Origin: Paraphoma chrysanthemicola
Lineage: Eukaryota; Ascomycota; Dothideomycetes; Pleosporales; Phaeosphaeriaceae
Length of the DNA: 64,000 bases
Assembly (NCBI GenBank): GCA_020744225.1
Contig: JAGMWG010000004.1
Coordinates: 62,001-126,000 of the forward strand
Direction of reading: 5' to 3'
Shown here piece after piece: positions 1 to 11,593 of the stretch. Numbering within the stretch: position 1 is the first letter of the stretch; the number at the start of each line of letters is the position of its first letter. A program made the position numbers and the translations under genes. The notes under the pieces were generated by a model that had not been told where the DNA came from, searched no databases, and was given only the letters and a program-made list of their open reading frames with translations.

Positions 1-92
1 ATATCATCGACGGCTTAACTTCGATGGATCCGAAGAGACGGGATGCGCTTGGGATTTCATTTGGTATGAAGTTTTTAGCTGACGATTGACAG

Positions 93-1520
93 GTCATTGG
101 TGCAGCATGGTACTGGCATTCCTGGCAAGACTCGCAATTCGACGAACTAGCTGGTGCCCTCGTTGCAGGTCACTTGATCGAATGCAGCGGCTACGTTACT
201 GGCGCAAATTTCGCCGGTTTTTACGAGTACCCTCCAGAGTCCCTCTACGACATCACGTTTGGCATTGCCGAAATTGAAAAGGACGGCACATGCGTCGTCA
301 CCAAGCACAATGCCAAGAACGGCTTCGTCACCGAAGATATCGTGAAGTGCCAGTTCTTGTACGAGTTGCAGGGGAATGTATACCTCAACAGCGACGTCAA
401 AGCGATTCTCGATAATGTACAAGTCAAAGCCGAGGGAAAGAATCGGTATGTTCCTCCTCTCTCCCAGTACCTTCCCCACTATCCAAACACAGTACTGATA
501 TGATCATATAGCATCCGCCTCTGGGGTATCAAAGGCGCTCCTCCTCCACCAACCACCAAACTCGCAATCTTCTACCTTGCAGGCTTCCAATCCGAAATCG
601 TCGTAAACGCAACCGGCTACGCCACCGACGAAAAGTTCGATCTCTGGGAACGCATGATCCGCTTCGGTCTCGCACGCCTCAATCTCGCAGATAAATTCGA
701 CGTGCTCGAATTCCAGCGCATCGGCGTGCCGGAGAGTAATCCCAGGAGCCAACTGCGCAGCACAACATACTGCCGCGTCTTCGCCGAAGCCAGCGACGCA
801 AATACCAATCTCGGACTCATGGGCTTATTACAAGAATTCGCAATGCAACACTACTCTGGATTCCACAGCACAAGCGATTTCAGAACCGCCATCCCGCGGC
901 CATATATCTCATACTACCCAGCCATCTACCCGCAAAACAAACTCAAGACATCCATAAACTTACTCGAAGGCGATGGGAAGGTTACAAGCGTACCTACAAC
1001 GCCCCCACCTACAACAGAAGCATTGAGTAAAAGGGAAAGCTACGAAACGAGTAAGCCGGTGGAGTTAGCAAGGTTTGGACAAACGACTAAAGCACGACTC
1101 GGCGACGTGGTCCTCGCGCGATCAGGCGATAAAGGCGGAAACGCAAATATCGGCTTTTTCGTCCCCACATCCTTACCCTCTTCCTACCCTTCCTCATCCC
1201 CACTGTACGCGCAAACATGGGACTGGCTACGCACATACCTGACCATCCCGCGCCTGCAACACCTCTTCGGCGACTCGTGGTCTGACGCTTTTCACATCGA
1301 GCGCGTCGAGTTTCCGGGGATAATGGCGGTGCATTTTGTCGTGTATGGCGTGTTGGGACGGGGTGTGAGTGGGAGCAGTCGGCTGGATGCGTTTGCCAAG
1401 GGAATGGGTGATTGGTTGAGGGATTGTGTGGTGGATGTGCCGGTGGCATTCTTGGAGGGGAGGCAGAAGAAGGCTGTGGGAGGAAGGTATAGTGAAAACG
1501 GGAGCGCGTCGAAGCTGTGA
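93..1520 (+). CDS. AtuA-family (DUF1446) acyclic terpene utilisation-like protein, 3' part
   Basis: The gene continues to the left of the window. Bases 1-92 look like the end of an intron (ends ACAG at 92). No GT occurs in 1-63, and no open frame there fits the family. Exons: 93-445 and 512-1520, with the intron at 446-511. The visible part begins with VIGAAWYWHSW, which in this family follows the conserved CGRVxDA segment. It ends with the ferredoxin-fold AtuA-like domain (LGDVVLARSGDKGGNANIG, around base 1100), which is diagnostic. Bacterial AtuA is implicated in geranyl/citronellyl-CoA catabolism. The role of the fungal homologues is not established, so only the family is called. Confidence 0.85.
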
Positions 1521-2975
1521 ATGAACGAAGTCGGCCGGTTGTGAGGATGATGATCACGATGGATTAAGATAGAAAGCACTACGTACTTGTGGGGAAAAGT
1601 AATTGGGATGCTTTCGTGGCGAAGAAGTACAGGGATATCGGCCACGTTTGGATTGATTGAAGGTACATGTTCTGCTTGCTCTATGATATCTACTACCTTG
1701 AAATCCTAGCCTTACTCTTAAGTAACCTTGCTCACTTGTGTAGTGTCTCGTGTTCCTGGGTAACCAACGCAAACTTCAAGTGATTGAATATAACAAACCC
1801 AGCTTCAAAGGATGGCGGGCAAGGCACTATCACTTCTCGTCAATCGATAAGAATTATTTGAGGTTTCCAAAGCACTTGCTTGCATCCTGTTGCTCTAGAC
1901 GTAATACTCAGCCCCTCCTTCCTTGCACAATTGTAAGAGGCCGTGTGGTTTGGCACTAGCTTTCCAGTCTTGAATTAATCGCACCGCATGGCTCCTCCAA
2001 TGCCTCAATTAAATTCACACGCCTTCTTACTGACTGCCATATAGTACTAGTTGCAACCGCTCGGGCACCAGCCTCGTCTTGTCTTAGTAGTTCCAAATGA
2101 AACGACTTTCCGGGATTCTTGGTCCGCATTCAACTAGTCAATAGTGGATTCGGAGATAAGACATAGAACGTATGCTAGAGGGCTGTAGCTGGAAAGCATC
2201 TTTGAGTGATGCAACATCGTTGTTATACGCTTGCATAACTTCCGCGTCGCGTGTCATTAGGTGCCTGGCTTTCTCACTTGTAGTGTTGCGAGTAAAGGCT
2301 CGCGCTCTCCAATCCGGCGTTCTGAAAAGTATGTTTGCAACACCGCCATCTTGCGCACGCCTGTAGCTCTCGCGATAAAGAATCTCTCGAACATTTCGAA
2401 TTCAGCTGGAAAAAATTGGGATTCAAGACATTTGAATTGGCGATAGCCAAATGCCGAATCTATGGGTTGTGGCTTCATGAACATGGTGATGTCAAGTCAG
2501 CCTTTCTTGTACGTTCAGCCGCATCTTGCACTACTCTGCGCGTTGATTGGACAATTGGTTAACTTAGTTCGACATCGCCAAGCGGATGTAAAGCGAACTC
2601 GCGACTGCATTATAAATCACTTGCAGACTTCATATATCGCGATCGGAAGACGGAGTTTTCACCACCCGTTGGACTGGTGCTGTCATTGAGGTTACAATTG
2701 CGCCTCGTCAATTTTCGATTTGCAGAGAACTAAATATGATTGCTTGACACGGCTGGTTTGACAATGCGCCCGGAACGATGTTTTTTTTGGCATACTGTGA
2801 TGCATCAGTCTCGCATTAATATTTTGAGATAGTAAACGGAAAATAAATCTGAAGTTGTATCTGGACTTGTCTGGCAACAACTTCTCAATCTATAAGAAAC
2901 ACGCCGGGGCACTACTAAGGTTGGGAAATATTAGACTCATTTCATTCATCACCAACGTTCCAGCCTGTCCAGGCA
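1521..2975. other. intergenic, no gene recognised
   Basis: About 1.45 kb downstream of the AtuA-family gene. Only short unconvincing frames are present on both strands. No conserved motif, RNA gene or repeat was recognised. Confidence 0.5.
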
Positions 2976-3640
2976 ATGGATAGGCAGCAAGGTTCATGCT
3001 CCGCTTATATCAAGCGAATAACAATATTGACCGCACACGCAAAAGCTCATTTTCCGTATTTTCTGGATTCGCCTCACTATCAAATTATCGCACTTCAGAA
3101 ATCCAGCGCAGAGTTGGTCGCAGAGGCTGTCGAACGATCTGGTCTTCCTCCTAGCACTGGGACCTACAGAGAAGACCACCATCTCGCAAGCAATCCGCAG
3201 GTAGAGCTGGTTGTATGCTGCATCCAAGTGGACAAGCACTATGAATATGTAATGCCCATGCTCGTGGTCGGGAAAGATGCTTTCCTCGAATGGCCCCTCG
3301 GAGAACCTATGACAAGCGGAAGAATTGCTAGCCACTGCCAAAAAGAGTTGCAGTAGAATAATCGTCGGCCAGCACAGCCGATACAGTCCCGCAGCGCAGA
3401 ACAATTAGTAACTTCTAGTAGACAATGCTATTGAAAGGTTACTTAGCTCATGCCTTTCCTCCGATGCCGCAGCTTTCGGAGATAGCGATCTCCTTGGTGT
3501 GCAAAACTCTATGAGCAAGAAGGCCATCAGTACAAACTTTTGCACTACCATATTCGGACACCATGCGGAGGCCTTTCCCTCTGTACTAGGAGCGCCAGCA
3601 GAGGTTTCTGCACTGCTTACAACTCAATCCCCGCTTGTGA
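2976..3640 (+). pseudogene. Gal80-like Gfo/Idh/MocA oxidoreductase relic
   Basis: The first frame (2976-3356) resembles the NAD(P)-binding half of fungal Gal80-like oxidoreductases: HFPYFLDSPHYQIIALQ, then VELVVC with KHYE, then the EWPLG motif. The reading ends at a stop, but homology resumes in other frames. RIIVGQHSRYSP follows at about 3357. NFCTTIFGHHAEAFPSVLG and ALLTTQSP follow at about 3535-3630, matching the family's HFGH...VLG and LLATQRP segments. The N-terminal glycine-rich Rossmann loop is also eroded. Several frameshifts and stops over about 650 bp, plus loss of the C-terminal part, indicate a real pseudogene. The active relative would be a Gal80-type regulator or a sugar dehydrogenase. 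Confidence 0.7.
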
Positions 3641-4103
3641 GGTCATTTCTGACAACACTTGCGAACCTTATGCTAACCAGCCGCGAAATCCAGTCTTACG
3701 CTTAAGAGTTTACTCGCTATTCAAGCGCCTCGCATACTAGCCTCTCTATTCATTCGTGTTGTGCCAAGGCCGGAAGCTACACCTTCCGACGTGCTTAGCA
3801 ACCCTTTCTGCTGAATAATGCCACCCATTCCAACAACACATTCAATCTTGGCAAATAAAACACAGACACAGATAGTCTCGAGGTGCAAGAATTCCTCCGT
3901 TTCATTATGCCCGACGCCATGCCGCCAGCTAAAGTCCGCTTTGTATTATCAAGGACGTTTAAATGCGTCCGACAAAGGCCCGTCGTACACTGTCGACACG
4001 ATCGGAGGAGGATATAAGAAATCCTATAGCGCGTAGTGGGATTCTCGTCACCAGGTTTGTCTAAAAATCGGGAATTCACAGCTTCGTTTCGCATTCATCC
4101 CAA
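3641..4103. other. intergenic, upstream of SDR gene
   Basis: The 3' remainder of the Gal80-like relic fades out here and the promoter of the SDR gene begins. Nothing specific was recognised. Confidence 0.4.
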
Positions 4104-5023
4104 ATGGCTTCGTACCTCGTCACCGGCTCGTCGCGCGGAATCGGCCTGGGCTACATCACCGTACTCGCCCGCAAAGATGTTTCCGAAGTCAGCAAAATCT
4201 TCGCAGCGGCGCGCTCAGAAAGTGCTGCGCTCAAAGGATTGATTTCTGAATCCGCCGGCCGCATCGAATATATTCCGCTCGAAGTGACGTCCGAGCAAAG
4301 CGCCAAAGAGGCAGCGGAGCGTGTTGAGCAGTCCCTAGGTGAAAAGGGACTGGATGTACTCATCAACAACGCTGGCGTCCCGAGCCATACTGAGGGTGGG
4401 CTGGAGAATATGTACGTTGCTTTTAAGCGCGAGCCAGATTCATCGTGGATACTTACCTCTGCGTAGGACGGATCTGACTGAAGTGTTCAATGTCAATGTG
4501 TTTGGAGTGCACAACGTTACCAGAGCCTTCTTGCCGCTACTAAAGAAGGGCTCTCTCAAGAAAATCGTCAACATGTAACTTGCCCTCAGTTACCTCACTT
4601 CTATTTCTCTCTAACACGAGAGCAGTTCGTCGAGCCTTGGTTCCATGGCCCTGTCCGCCATGGGCAAATTCCAGCCAACGCCAGCATACAAGGTCTCCAA
4701 AGCTGCCGTCAACATGCTCACCGTGCAATGGGCCGAGTCGCTCGAAAAGGACGGTTTCGTGGTCCTAGCTGTTTGTCCCGGTGTAAGTGACCATGTTTGC
4801 ATCCGAGACACGACGCGTATGTTAACCATGAATGGAATAGTGGGTCAAGACAGACATGGGGACGGAAGCAGGGCATCTTACCACCGAGGAAAGCGCAACA
4901 GGGGGTTTGAATATCCTCTTCAGCCGTACTGAGGCGGACAGTGGCAAGTTCTTTGTTGTTGATTTGCCGGGAAAGAAAGTCGATGGACAGGCTATCTATG
5001 ATGGGTCGATCCGCCCTTATTAG
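4104..5023 (+). CDS. short-chain dehydrogenase/reductase (SDR)
   Basis: Exons 4104-4411, 4467-4574, 4623-4782 and 4841-5023 (introns 55, 48 and 58 nt) give a 252-residue protein, normal for a classical single-domain SDR. The nucleotide-binding motif TGSSRGIG is at residues 7-14. NNAG follows in the fourth strand region. The catalytic triad is formed by the Ser run after KKIVNI and by YKVSK (Tyr161, Lys165). The CPGWVKT segment spans the third splice junction. The family is cytosolic NAD(P)H-dependent carbonyl/alcohol oxidoreductase of the C-factor-like type. The substrate cannot be told. The gene is convergent with the epoxide hydrolase downstream. Confidence 0.9.
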
Positions 5024-5393
5024 ATACGCTGGCTAGGTTGAGTCTTGTATTGCTTGTGCATCCCTGTACAAGGTGTCTTACACAACTGACATGTGCATGA
5101 ACGACACGTGATTTTCACTCGTCTTCACCTTTCTCATAGGCCGTAGTACGATTGAATCCAGAGCCCAACCAATCATATATATATATCCAGCTACAGCATG
5201 TGTCGACACATATTGGCCCTGCCACATTCGCAACGAAGCTAGTAAAACCCCTGCCAGTGTAACCCATCCCTCGTGTAAAATGAACGTTTTCATTCGCCTG
5301 CATTTTGAATAAGAAAACCTACAGCTTCGCCCCATTCGAATTCTCCTACACAACCCATCAGCACACATCCCCCCACCCCTCTCCCAACAGGAA
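5024..5393. other. convergent 3' intergenic region
   Basis: Shared 3' flank of the SDR and the epoxide hydrolase. It contains a short (AT)n run at about 5176-5186. No gene recognised. Confidence 0.5.
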
Positions 5394-6639
5394 TCATACC
5401 TTCCAAGCCTTATCCACAAACTCCTTTACATCCCCCCAAAACTCAACCGGCCGCTCCAAAGCCGCGAAATGCCCGCCGCGCTCATGCTCATTATACGCCA
5501 CGAGGTTCGCATTCTTCTCCACGACGCTTTTAAACGACGGCATGATCTCGTGGTGGAAGTACGACGCTCCCGTGGGTTTCTTGAGATATTCCAAAGCCGG
5601 GCGCGAGGGGCCGAAGAGGGCGCGGTACGGGTAGATGGAGCGCGGATAGCCCGATGTGAACCAGTAGAGGGATATGTTGGTTAGGATGTGATCGAGAGAC
5701 GGGTCCTCGTCGCTCCATTCGAGGAATTTCTCGCCGATCCTGGAGACGTGGTTAGTTTGTGTAGCATTTTAGAAGAGTGCATAGGGTGAGGTTACCATGC
5801 GAGAAGGGCGAGCGGATTCGACGAAAGCACGTGGCCGATTGTGCTAGGTCGAGTGGCGTGTTCGAGGGCATATGCGCGGCCGTTCTCAACCCACTTTCCG
5901 GCGCGAGCGAGGGCTTCTTTCTGGGTTGAAGATAGGGTGCTGGGGTCGGCCTGGTCTTGGGTGGCGAACATGTTTACTGTAATCATTAGCTGGGTGTTAG
6001 TGTGAAGAGTGGAGCGAACGTACCATGGATACCGACACAGGCATCTTTGGATTGGGCGAGAAGTCTCGCTACGAAGCTTCCGACGTCTCCTCCTTGGGCG
6101 AGATACTTTGCGAACCCGAGGTTGGTCATTAGCTTGTCGATGACGTCCGTGCTGTCCTCCATAGTCCAATTCCTGTTAGTAGGCTGAGTTTCGGCACTTA
6201 GTGTGTAGCCTGGTAGTGAAGGCACGATGATGTGGTATGGTAGGTCTTTCTTGCTCCATTTGTCTCTGATCAGCTCCAACATAGGAATGAACTCGATAAA
6301 GCTGCCTGGCCAGCCATGCATGAAGACAATGGGCACAGCATCTTTCTTGTCTGAAAAATGACCAATGAAATGCAGGTCGATTCCATCAATCAGCATGCGA
6401 AAGTTGTCGAAAGAGTTGATGTGCTTTTCTTGTGCACGCCAATCATACTTGTTCAGCCAGTAATCTTTGGTCTCTGACAGCCACTTCTTTGTGACGCCGT
6501 AATGATGCTCAGTTTGGGTGTTTTCATATGTGGTCGGGCCGATCTTGGAGAGCTGAAGGAGCTGACGCCATTCAGAGGGGTCCTTGTCGGGCACATTGAG
6601 CGTAAAGGGTTTCGCCGAGCTGGGTGGTGAGTACGACAT
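5394..6639 (-). CDS. epoxide hydrolase (EHN-domain alpha/beta hydrolase)
   Basis: Exons on the minus strand: 6639-6024, 5976-5796 and 5739-5394 (introns 47 and 56 nt) give 380 residues. The N-terminal part (about 1-95) is the epoxide hydrolase N-terminal domain of the microsomal class. The alpha/beta-hydrolase fold follows, with the oxyanion-hole motif HGWPGS (108-113), nucleophile Asp185 in GGDVGS (the usual GGDWGS has Trp) and catalytic His356 in GGHFAALE. The family hydrolyses epoxides to diols through an Asp-ester intermediate. No N-terminal membrane anchor is seen, unlike mammalian microsomal EH. The substrate may be a lipid, terpene or xenobiotic epoxide. Confidence 0.92.
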
Positions 6640-7672
6640 GATGCTTAATTGCTTTGATCGAGTTTGGAGGAGGATGCGATTTTTGGCGATGATGCACCAG
6701 ACATCTTTATAGCCGAATCAATGGGATGTTGTACTATGCGGCACCGTCCGGCTAGTGGGGACTAGTCATGGTAGACATCCGAGGGTTGATGAGGTCAGTT
6801 GTTGTTAGTTGGCCCGACAATGTGGGGTACGGCCGAACTGTAGTGGCACCTCGTACCCATTGTTAAGCTCTTGCATTCTTGCACGAAACGTTATTGGTCG
6901 CTTGGTTGCCCCATACTGTGGGCAGCATAACGATGTCGCGGTGTGAGACGTCCTTGGCGTTGAATGTAAAGGGCTGACCTTTGCGCTTCCCAATAAAGGC
7001 ACATGCGGGAGATACTTTCTGACAAAGCCATCAGCACGACCACGGCGACGACCAGATGGGCTCTGAAAGTCAGGAGTCTGTCATGTCAGATCTGGCTATT
7101 ATTGGGGCGCGATTGTGATTTTCTTAGCAAGGCCGGCTGCAACGCAGAGGTAGCAAAGTGGACATGCCTTCTCCACTTGCGCAGGCATTTACCGGCTCTT
7201 CTTCGTGCTTAACATGCCAACAAGAAAGTGACGAGCGGAAGGCCGGGCCAGACGATCCCGTATGCAACCATCAGGGATGGTCGAACAGCGAGTCGTTTGG
7301 GTACTGTCGGCGCAGTGCAGGCGACGCAAAGCAGTGCTGAGGCTGCAGTGGTGTGAGGCGGAGCCCTGCTGTGTGGCTTGTGCGCGCTGATTCAATTCAC
7401 AGCAATCCAAACGCGCCACACAAGCTGTCCACGACGTATTGTGATATGCGCATGTTCTTCGATGGCGCGCCGTTGTGATTGTGGCTGACCCCAGATTCCG
7501 CTCGGGCTTCCCCAGAGCCGCACGTGCACGTGGCACATTCACATGCCTCGGCTCGCAGGTCGCATCACGCATCATGGCGACTCACATGCCACAGCTTCAC
7601 ACAACGCGCCACGAAGCTCTTGCAGGCGCCGCGACATGAGCTTCTCCCCGACGCGGACACGGATGGCCTACA
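6640..7672. other. divergent promoter region, no gene recognised
   Basis: About 1 kb between the epoxide hydrolase (minus) and the ABC transporter (plus). Only short frames without family signals are seen. Confidence 0.5.
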
Positions 7673-10324
7673 ATGGCCGCTCAATCGACACTCCGACAGC
7701 CTCATGATCCGCTCCTCGCCCTCTACGACCACTATGCAAAGCTCCTCAAGACGCGCGTCCGGGGCGCATCGAAGCTCACCAAGATCGTGTCGACGATTAC
7801 ACTGCTCTTCACCATCATAGGCGCCGGCTATGGCGGGCAGCGATGGTACAAGGACCGGCGGAAGGAGAAGGAGACGGGGCGACGGCTGCTGCGACGCAAC
7901 TCGGGCTTGAAGAACAAGGACGGCTCGCGCACCATCTACGTGCCCTACCGCGACTCGACCTCCAAGGTCGTCATCAACCCGACCAAGCCGACCACCTTCG
8001 ATGCCCACCGCCGCCTCTTCCTCCAGCCCCCGCGCGCCGCCCGCATGGCCGACGCAAGCAACCCGCAGGCGCCGCCGCCGCAGACGAAGCCGGGGCTCAA
8101 CCTCGCCTTCCTGCACCAGTTCCTCAGTCTGCTGAACATCATGATCCCGCGCTGGAACAGCAAGGAGACGGGCCTGCTGGTCAGCCACAGCGTCTTTCTC
8201 ATGCTGCGCACGTACCTGTCGCTGGTCGTGGCGCGCCTCGACGGAGAGATTGTGCGCGATCTGGTCGCAGGCAACGGCAAGGCCTTCCTCTGGGGCATCC
8301 TAAAGTGGTTGGGCGTGGGGACGTTTTCTTCGTACACCAATGCCATGATCAAGTTCCTGCAGAGCAAGGTCTCGATTGCCTTCCGCACCCGCCTGACGCG
8401 CTACATCCACGACCTGTATCTGAACGACCATCTCAACTACTACAAGCTGTCAAACCTGGATGGCGGAGTGGGCCAGGGCGCGGATCAGTTCATCACACAG
8501 GACTTGACGCTGTTCTGCGCAAGTGCGGCATCGCTGTACTCCTCGCTTGGCAAGCCGTTTGTGGACCTCTGCGTCTTCAACTATCAGCTGTTCAGGTCGC
8601 TTGGCCCGCTGGCGTTGACTGGCCTGCTCAGCAACTACTTCCTGACTGCAACTATTCTACGCCGACTATCACCCCCGTTTGGCAAACTCAAGGCTGTAGA
8701 AGGCCGGAGAGAAGGCGACTTCCGTGCTCTACATGCCCGCCTGATAGCGAACGCTGAAGAGGTCGCGTTCTACGGAGGCGACCAGATGGAAAAGCACTTC
8801 CTCGAGCGCGGCTTCAAGGACCTCAAGCACTGGATGGAGGGCATCTACAGCCTCAAGATCCGCTACAACATGCTCGAAGACTTTGTGCTCAAGTACTCGT
8901 GGTCGGCTTTTGGCTACCTCATCACCTCCCTACCCGTATTCCTTCCAGCCTGGGGCGGCCAAGACGGACTCGCCGAAGTGACAGGCGGCGAAAAGACTGG
9001 TCGTGAGCGCAACCGAATGAAGGATTTCATCACCAACAAGCGCCTGATGCTTTCTCTCGCCGATGCAGGAGGACGCATGATGTACAGCATCAAAGACCTC
9101 TCCGAACTCGCGGGCTACACATCACGCGTATACACTCTCATCAGCACTCTCCACCGCGTTCACGCAGACGCCTACTACCCACCTCCGGGCACTCGCCCTG
9201 AACTCTTCTCCGTTGCGGATGTGCAAGGCACCGTACATAAAGGCTTCGACGGCCTCCGCCTCGAACACGTGCCCATCGTCGCACCTGCCCTCTTCCCCAT
9301 GGGCGGCGACGAGCTCATCGAATCACTCTCCTTCATCGTCCATTCCGGCGAACACCTCCTCATCACTGGTCCCAATGGCGTCGGGAAATCCGCCGTAGCA
9401 CGCATCGTCGCCGGTCTGTGGCCCACATACCGCGGCCTTGTTTCGCGCCCACGCAGCAACGGCGTCGACGGCATCATGTTCCTTCCTCAACGCCCCTACC
9501 TCTCCACCGGGACTCTTCGCGACCAGATCATCTACCCACACACAGCCGTCGACATGAAAGAAGCCGGCCGCCGCGACTCGGAACTCATGCAGATCCTCGA
9601 GGAGGCGAAGCTGGGATATATCCCCGACCGCGAAGGAGGCTTCGACACGAAGAAAGTGTGGAAAGACGTTTTCAGCGGCGGCGAGAAGCAGCGCGTAGGT
9701 ATCGCACGATTACTATACCACGAGCCGCGGTACGCTTTCATCGACGAGGGCACGAGCGCCGTGAGTAGCGATGTCGAAGGCCTGTTGTACGAGCGGTGTA
9801 AGGCAAAAGGCATTAGTACGTTTTCCTCACCTTCATTCCACAACCACATGTCCATGCTAATTCTCGGCCTCTCAGCACTAATCACAATATCTACCCGCGC
9901 CTCCCTCAAACGCTACCACACTTTCACACTCACCCTCGGCCAGGGCGATGCCGGCGAGGACTGGGATTTCCAGCGCATCGGCACCGAGAGCGAGAAATCC
10001 AGCGTCGAGAAGGAACTCGCCGAGTTACGCGAGCGGTTGGGCAAAGTCGAGATGTGGAAGAAGAGACGGGAGGAGATTGAGGCTGAGTTGGGCAAGGTGT
10101 GGGTTCGAACGGAGGCTGAGGGTGAGGAGGGAGAGGAGTTGGCGCCGCCATCGTATATTGAGAGTGAGATGGACGTGGATGTGGAGGGGAGTGATGGGAA
10201 TGAGGAAGCGGTGGAAAGTCTGAGTCCGAGTATAAGTGGCCTTGCAAGTGAGGAAGAAGGAGAAGGAGAAGAAGATACAAGTGGTAATGTATCTTCGTCC
10301 TCACACTCCGAGCAACAGCAATAA
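7673..10324 (+). CDS. peroxisomal ABC half transporter, ABCD family (PXA1/PXA2-like)
   Basis: The frame is open for 883 codons, but bases 9816-9875 (GTACGT...TCAG, 60 nt) look like an in-frame intron. Removing them gives KAKGI-TLITIST and 863 residues, close to yeast Pxa1/Pxa2. The start is MAAQSTLRQ at 7673. An N-terminal membrane domain carries the ABCD-type EEVAFYGG motif (about 360-370). The C-terminal nucleotide-binding domain has Walker A GPNGVGKS (about 566), the FSGGEKQR signature (about 667) and Walker B AFIDEGTSAV (about 686). The C-tail is acidic with a coiled-coil-like stretch. The family imports long-chain fatty acids or acyl-CoAs into peroxisomes for beta-oxidation, usually as a heterodimer. 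The sequence does not decide between PXA1 and PXA2. Confidence 0.93.
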   Translation: MAAQSTLRQPHDPLLALYDHYAKLLKTRVRGASKLTKIVSTITLLFTIIGAGYGGQRWYKDRRKEKETGRRLLRRNSGLKNKDGSRTIYVPYRDSTSKVVINPTKPTTFDAHRRLFLQPPRAARMADASNPQAPPPQTKPGLNLAFLHQFLSLLNIMIPRWNSKETGLLVSHSVFLMLRTYLSLVVARLDGEIVRDLVAGNGKAFLWGILKWLGVGTFSSYTNAMIKFLQSKVSIAFRTRLTRYIHDLYLNDHLNYYKLSNLDGGVGQGADQFITQDLTLFCASAASLYSSLGKPFVDLCVFNYQLFRSLGPLALTGLLSNYFLTATILRRLSPPFGKLKAVEGRREGDFRALHARLIANAEEVAFYGGDQMEKHFLERGFKDLKHWMEGIYSLKIRYNMLEDFVLKYSWSAFGYLITSLPVFLPAWGGQDGLAEVTGGEKTGRERNRMKDFITNKRLMLSLADAGGRMMYSIKDLSELAGYTSRVYTLISTLHRVHADAYYPPPGTRPELFSVADVQGTVHKGFDGLRLEHVPIVAPALFPMGGDELIESLSFIVHSGEHLLITGPNGVGKSAVARIVAGLWPTYRGLVSRPRSNGVDGIMFLPQRPYLSTGTLRDQIIYPHTAVDMKEAGRRDSELMQILEEAKLGYIPDREGGFDTKKVWKDVFSGGEKQRVGIARLLYHEPRYAFIDEGTSAVSSDVEGLLYERCKAKGISTFSSPSFHNHMSMLILGLSALITISTRASLKRYHTFTLTLGQGDAGEDWDFQRIGTESEKSSVEKELAELRERLGKVEMWKKRREEIEAELGKVWVRTEAEGEEGEELAPPSYIESEMDVDVEGSDGNEEAVESLSPSISGLASEEEGEGEEDTSGNVSSSSHSEQQQ

Positions 10325-10856
10325 GTCATCCGTCCATACACCCACTCCTGCTATAGACACAAAGCCAGCATCATGGCTCCGTCTGAGAGTTGTGCATGTA
10401 GATGCAATGTATATTTATATTTATATTACGACCCAGTAATAACCTTGCATCGAACCCTGCGTACGGAAATAGAAACATGCAGTGTGTTCCTGGGAAGTCG
10501 GGGGGAGAAAATTCGGGACTCGATAGATTAATGTAGATTGTGGTGAGAACTCTTTTGAGACATCAGGCGATGCGGCGCTGGTCGTGTTGACGTGTGTGTG
10601 ATTTGTCGCGATTGGAAGAAGAGTGCAACAATTCGCACGCTCAAAGAGTGTCACCACCATCATGCGGAGTCATCTAGTAGCATGCTGAACAGATTCATCT
10701 GCGATAGAATGATGGACAAGAACTTTTCTATATAGCTCGAAAAACGGAAGGGTATGTACACTCCAACAACAACACTCCCACCAAGCCACCAAACCACTCC
10801 ATCCACATCCCCTCAAACAGGGCCCTAACCAACGCCTCCTCCCCTCACAGCGGTAT
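10325..10856. other. convergent 3' intergenic region
   Basis: 3' flanks of the ABC transporter and the DUF4360 gene. A small AT-rich repeat (ATTTAT units) lies at about 10409-10428. No gene recognised. Confidence 0.5.
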
Positions 10857-11593
10857 CTAACACTTCTTCCACGCAAAGTACAGGTTATTCACAAACTTGC
10901 CGCTCTCGCGCGTCGCGGCAAGCAAGCCATTCGCCGGCGTCGCAAACGGCGTAAGCGCAACTTCGCTATTGACGTTGAACAGCGCTTCATCGCCGCAGGG
11001 CGACCAACGGACGACGGGGACCTTGTCTTGCTTGTAGTATTTGCCTTTGACGGGGCCGGAGAGGGTTGATACTGCGGATGACTGTTGCGGTGGATTAGCA
11101 TATCGTATAAGAGTCAAAGACTGACAGAAGGGATTTGGTAAACATACCTGTTCGGTCTCACCGGAGAAGTAGTACGTCGACTTGATGGTTCCAGTGACGC
11201 CGGCATCGAGGTCAGCCCAGCCGGAGTAGTCGGCGGAGAAGATTGCAAAGGAGAAACCAGGCTCAAAGTCGAGCTTGATGTTGATTTGGCAGTTCTTTCG
11301 CGAGTCGACAATCTCGGCTTTGGAACCGACCTTTGCGGTGAATTCTTTACTGAAGTCTGTTGCTGGGTTAGCAGTTGCGCTACGATCAGGACTGGGGGTG
11401 GATACGCACTGATGGGGAAGATGCGGCTGTCGTTCCACTTGATGTCGATGCTTCCTTGTGGGCAGCCTGAGCCGCCGTAGACGACGTTGGTGATCTTGAA
11501 GGATGCTGGCGTGGGGTCACGAGTGACGATCTCTGATGCGGGTGTGGCTACGGCCCCGGCCGCGAGGGCAAGCGCGGCGTATGCGTACTTCAT
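10857..11593 (-). CDS. secreted DUF4360-family protein
   Basis: Exons on the minus strand: 11593-11410, 11356-11148 and 11081-10857 (introns 53 and 66 nt) give 205 residues. The N-terminus MKYAYAALALAAGAVATPA is a typical secretion signal. The mature part carries the DUF4360 hallmarks: VVYGGSGCPQGS near the start, a CQINIKL strand, and SADYSGWADLDAG. The C-terminus (WKKC) and the other cysteines suggest disulphides. The family is common as small secreted proteins in ascomycetes. No biochemical function is assigned. The assignment is good; the role is unknown. Confidence 0.85.

Noticed and set aside
1..92. Possible upstream exon of the AtuA-family gene
   Set aside because: No GT donor in 1-63, the donor at 64 would give a 29-nt intron, and the reading frames do not match the family.
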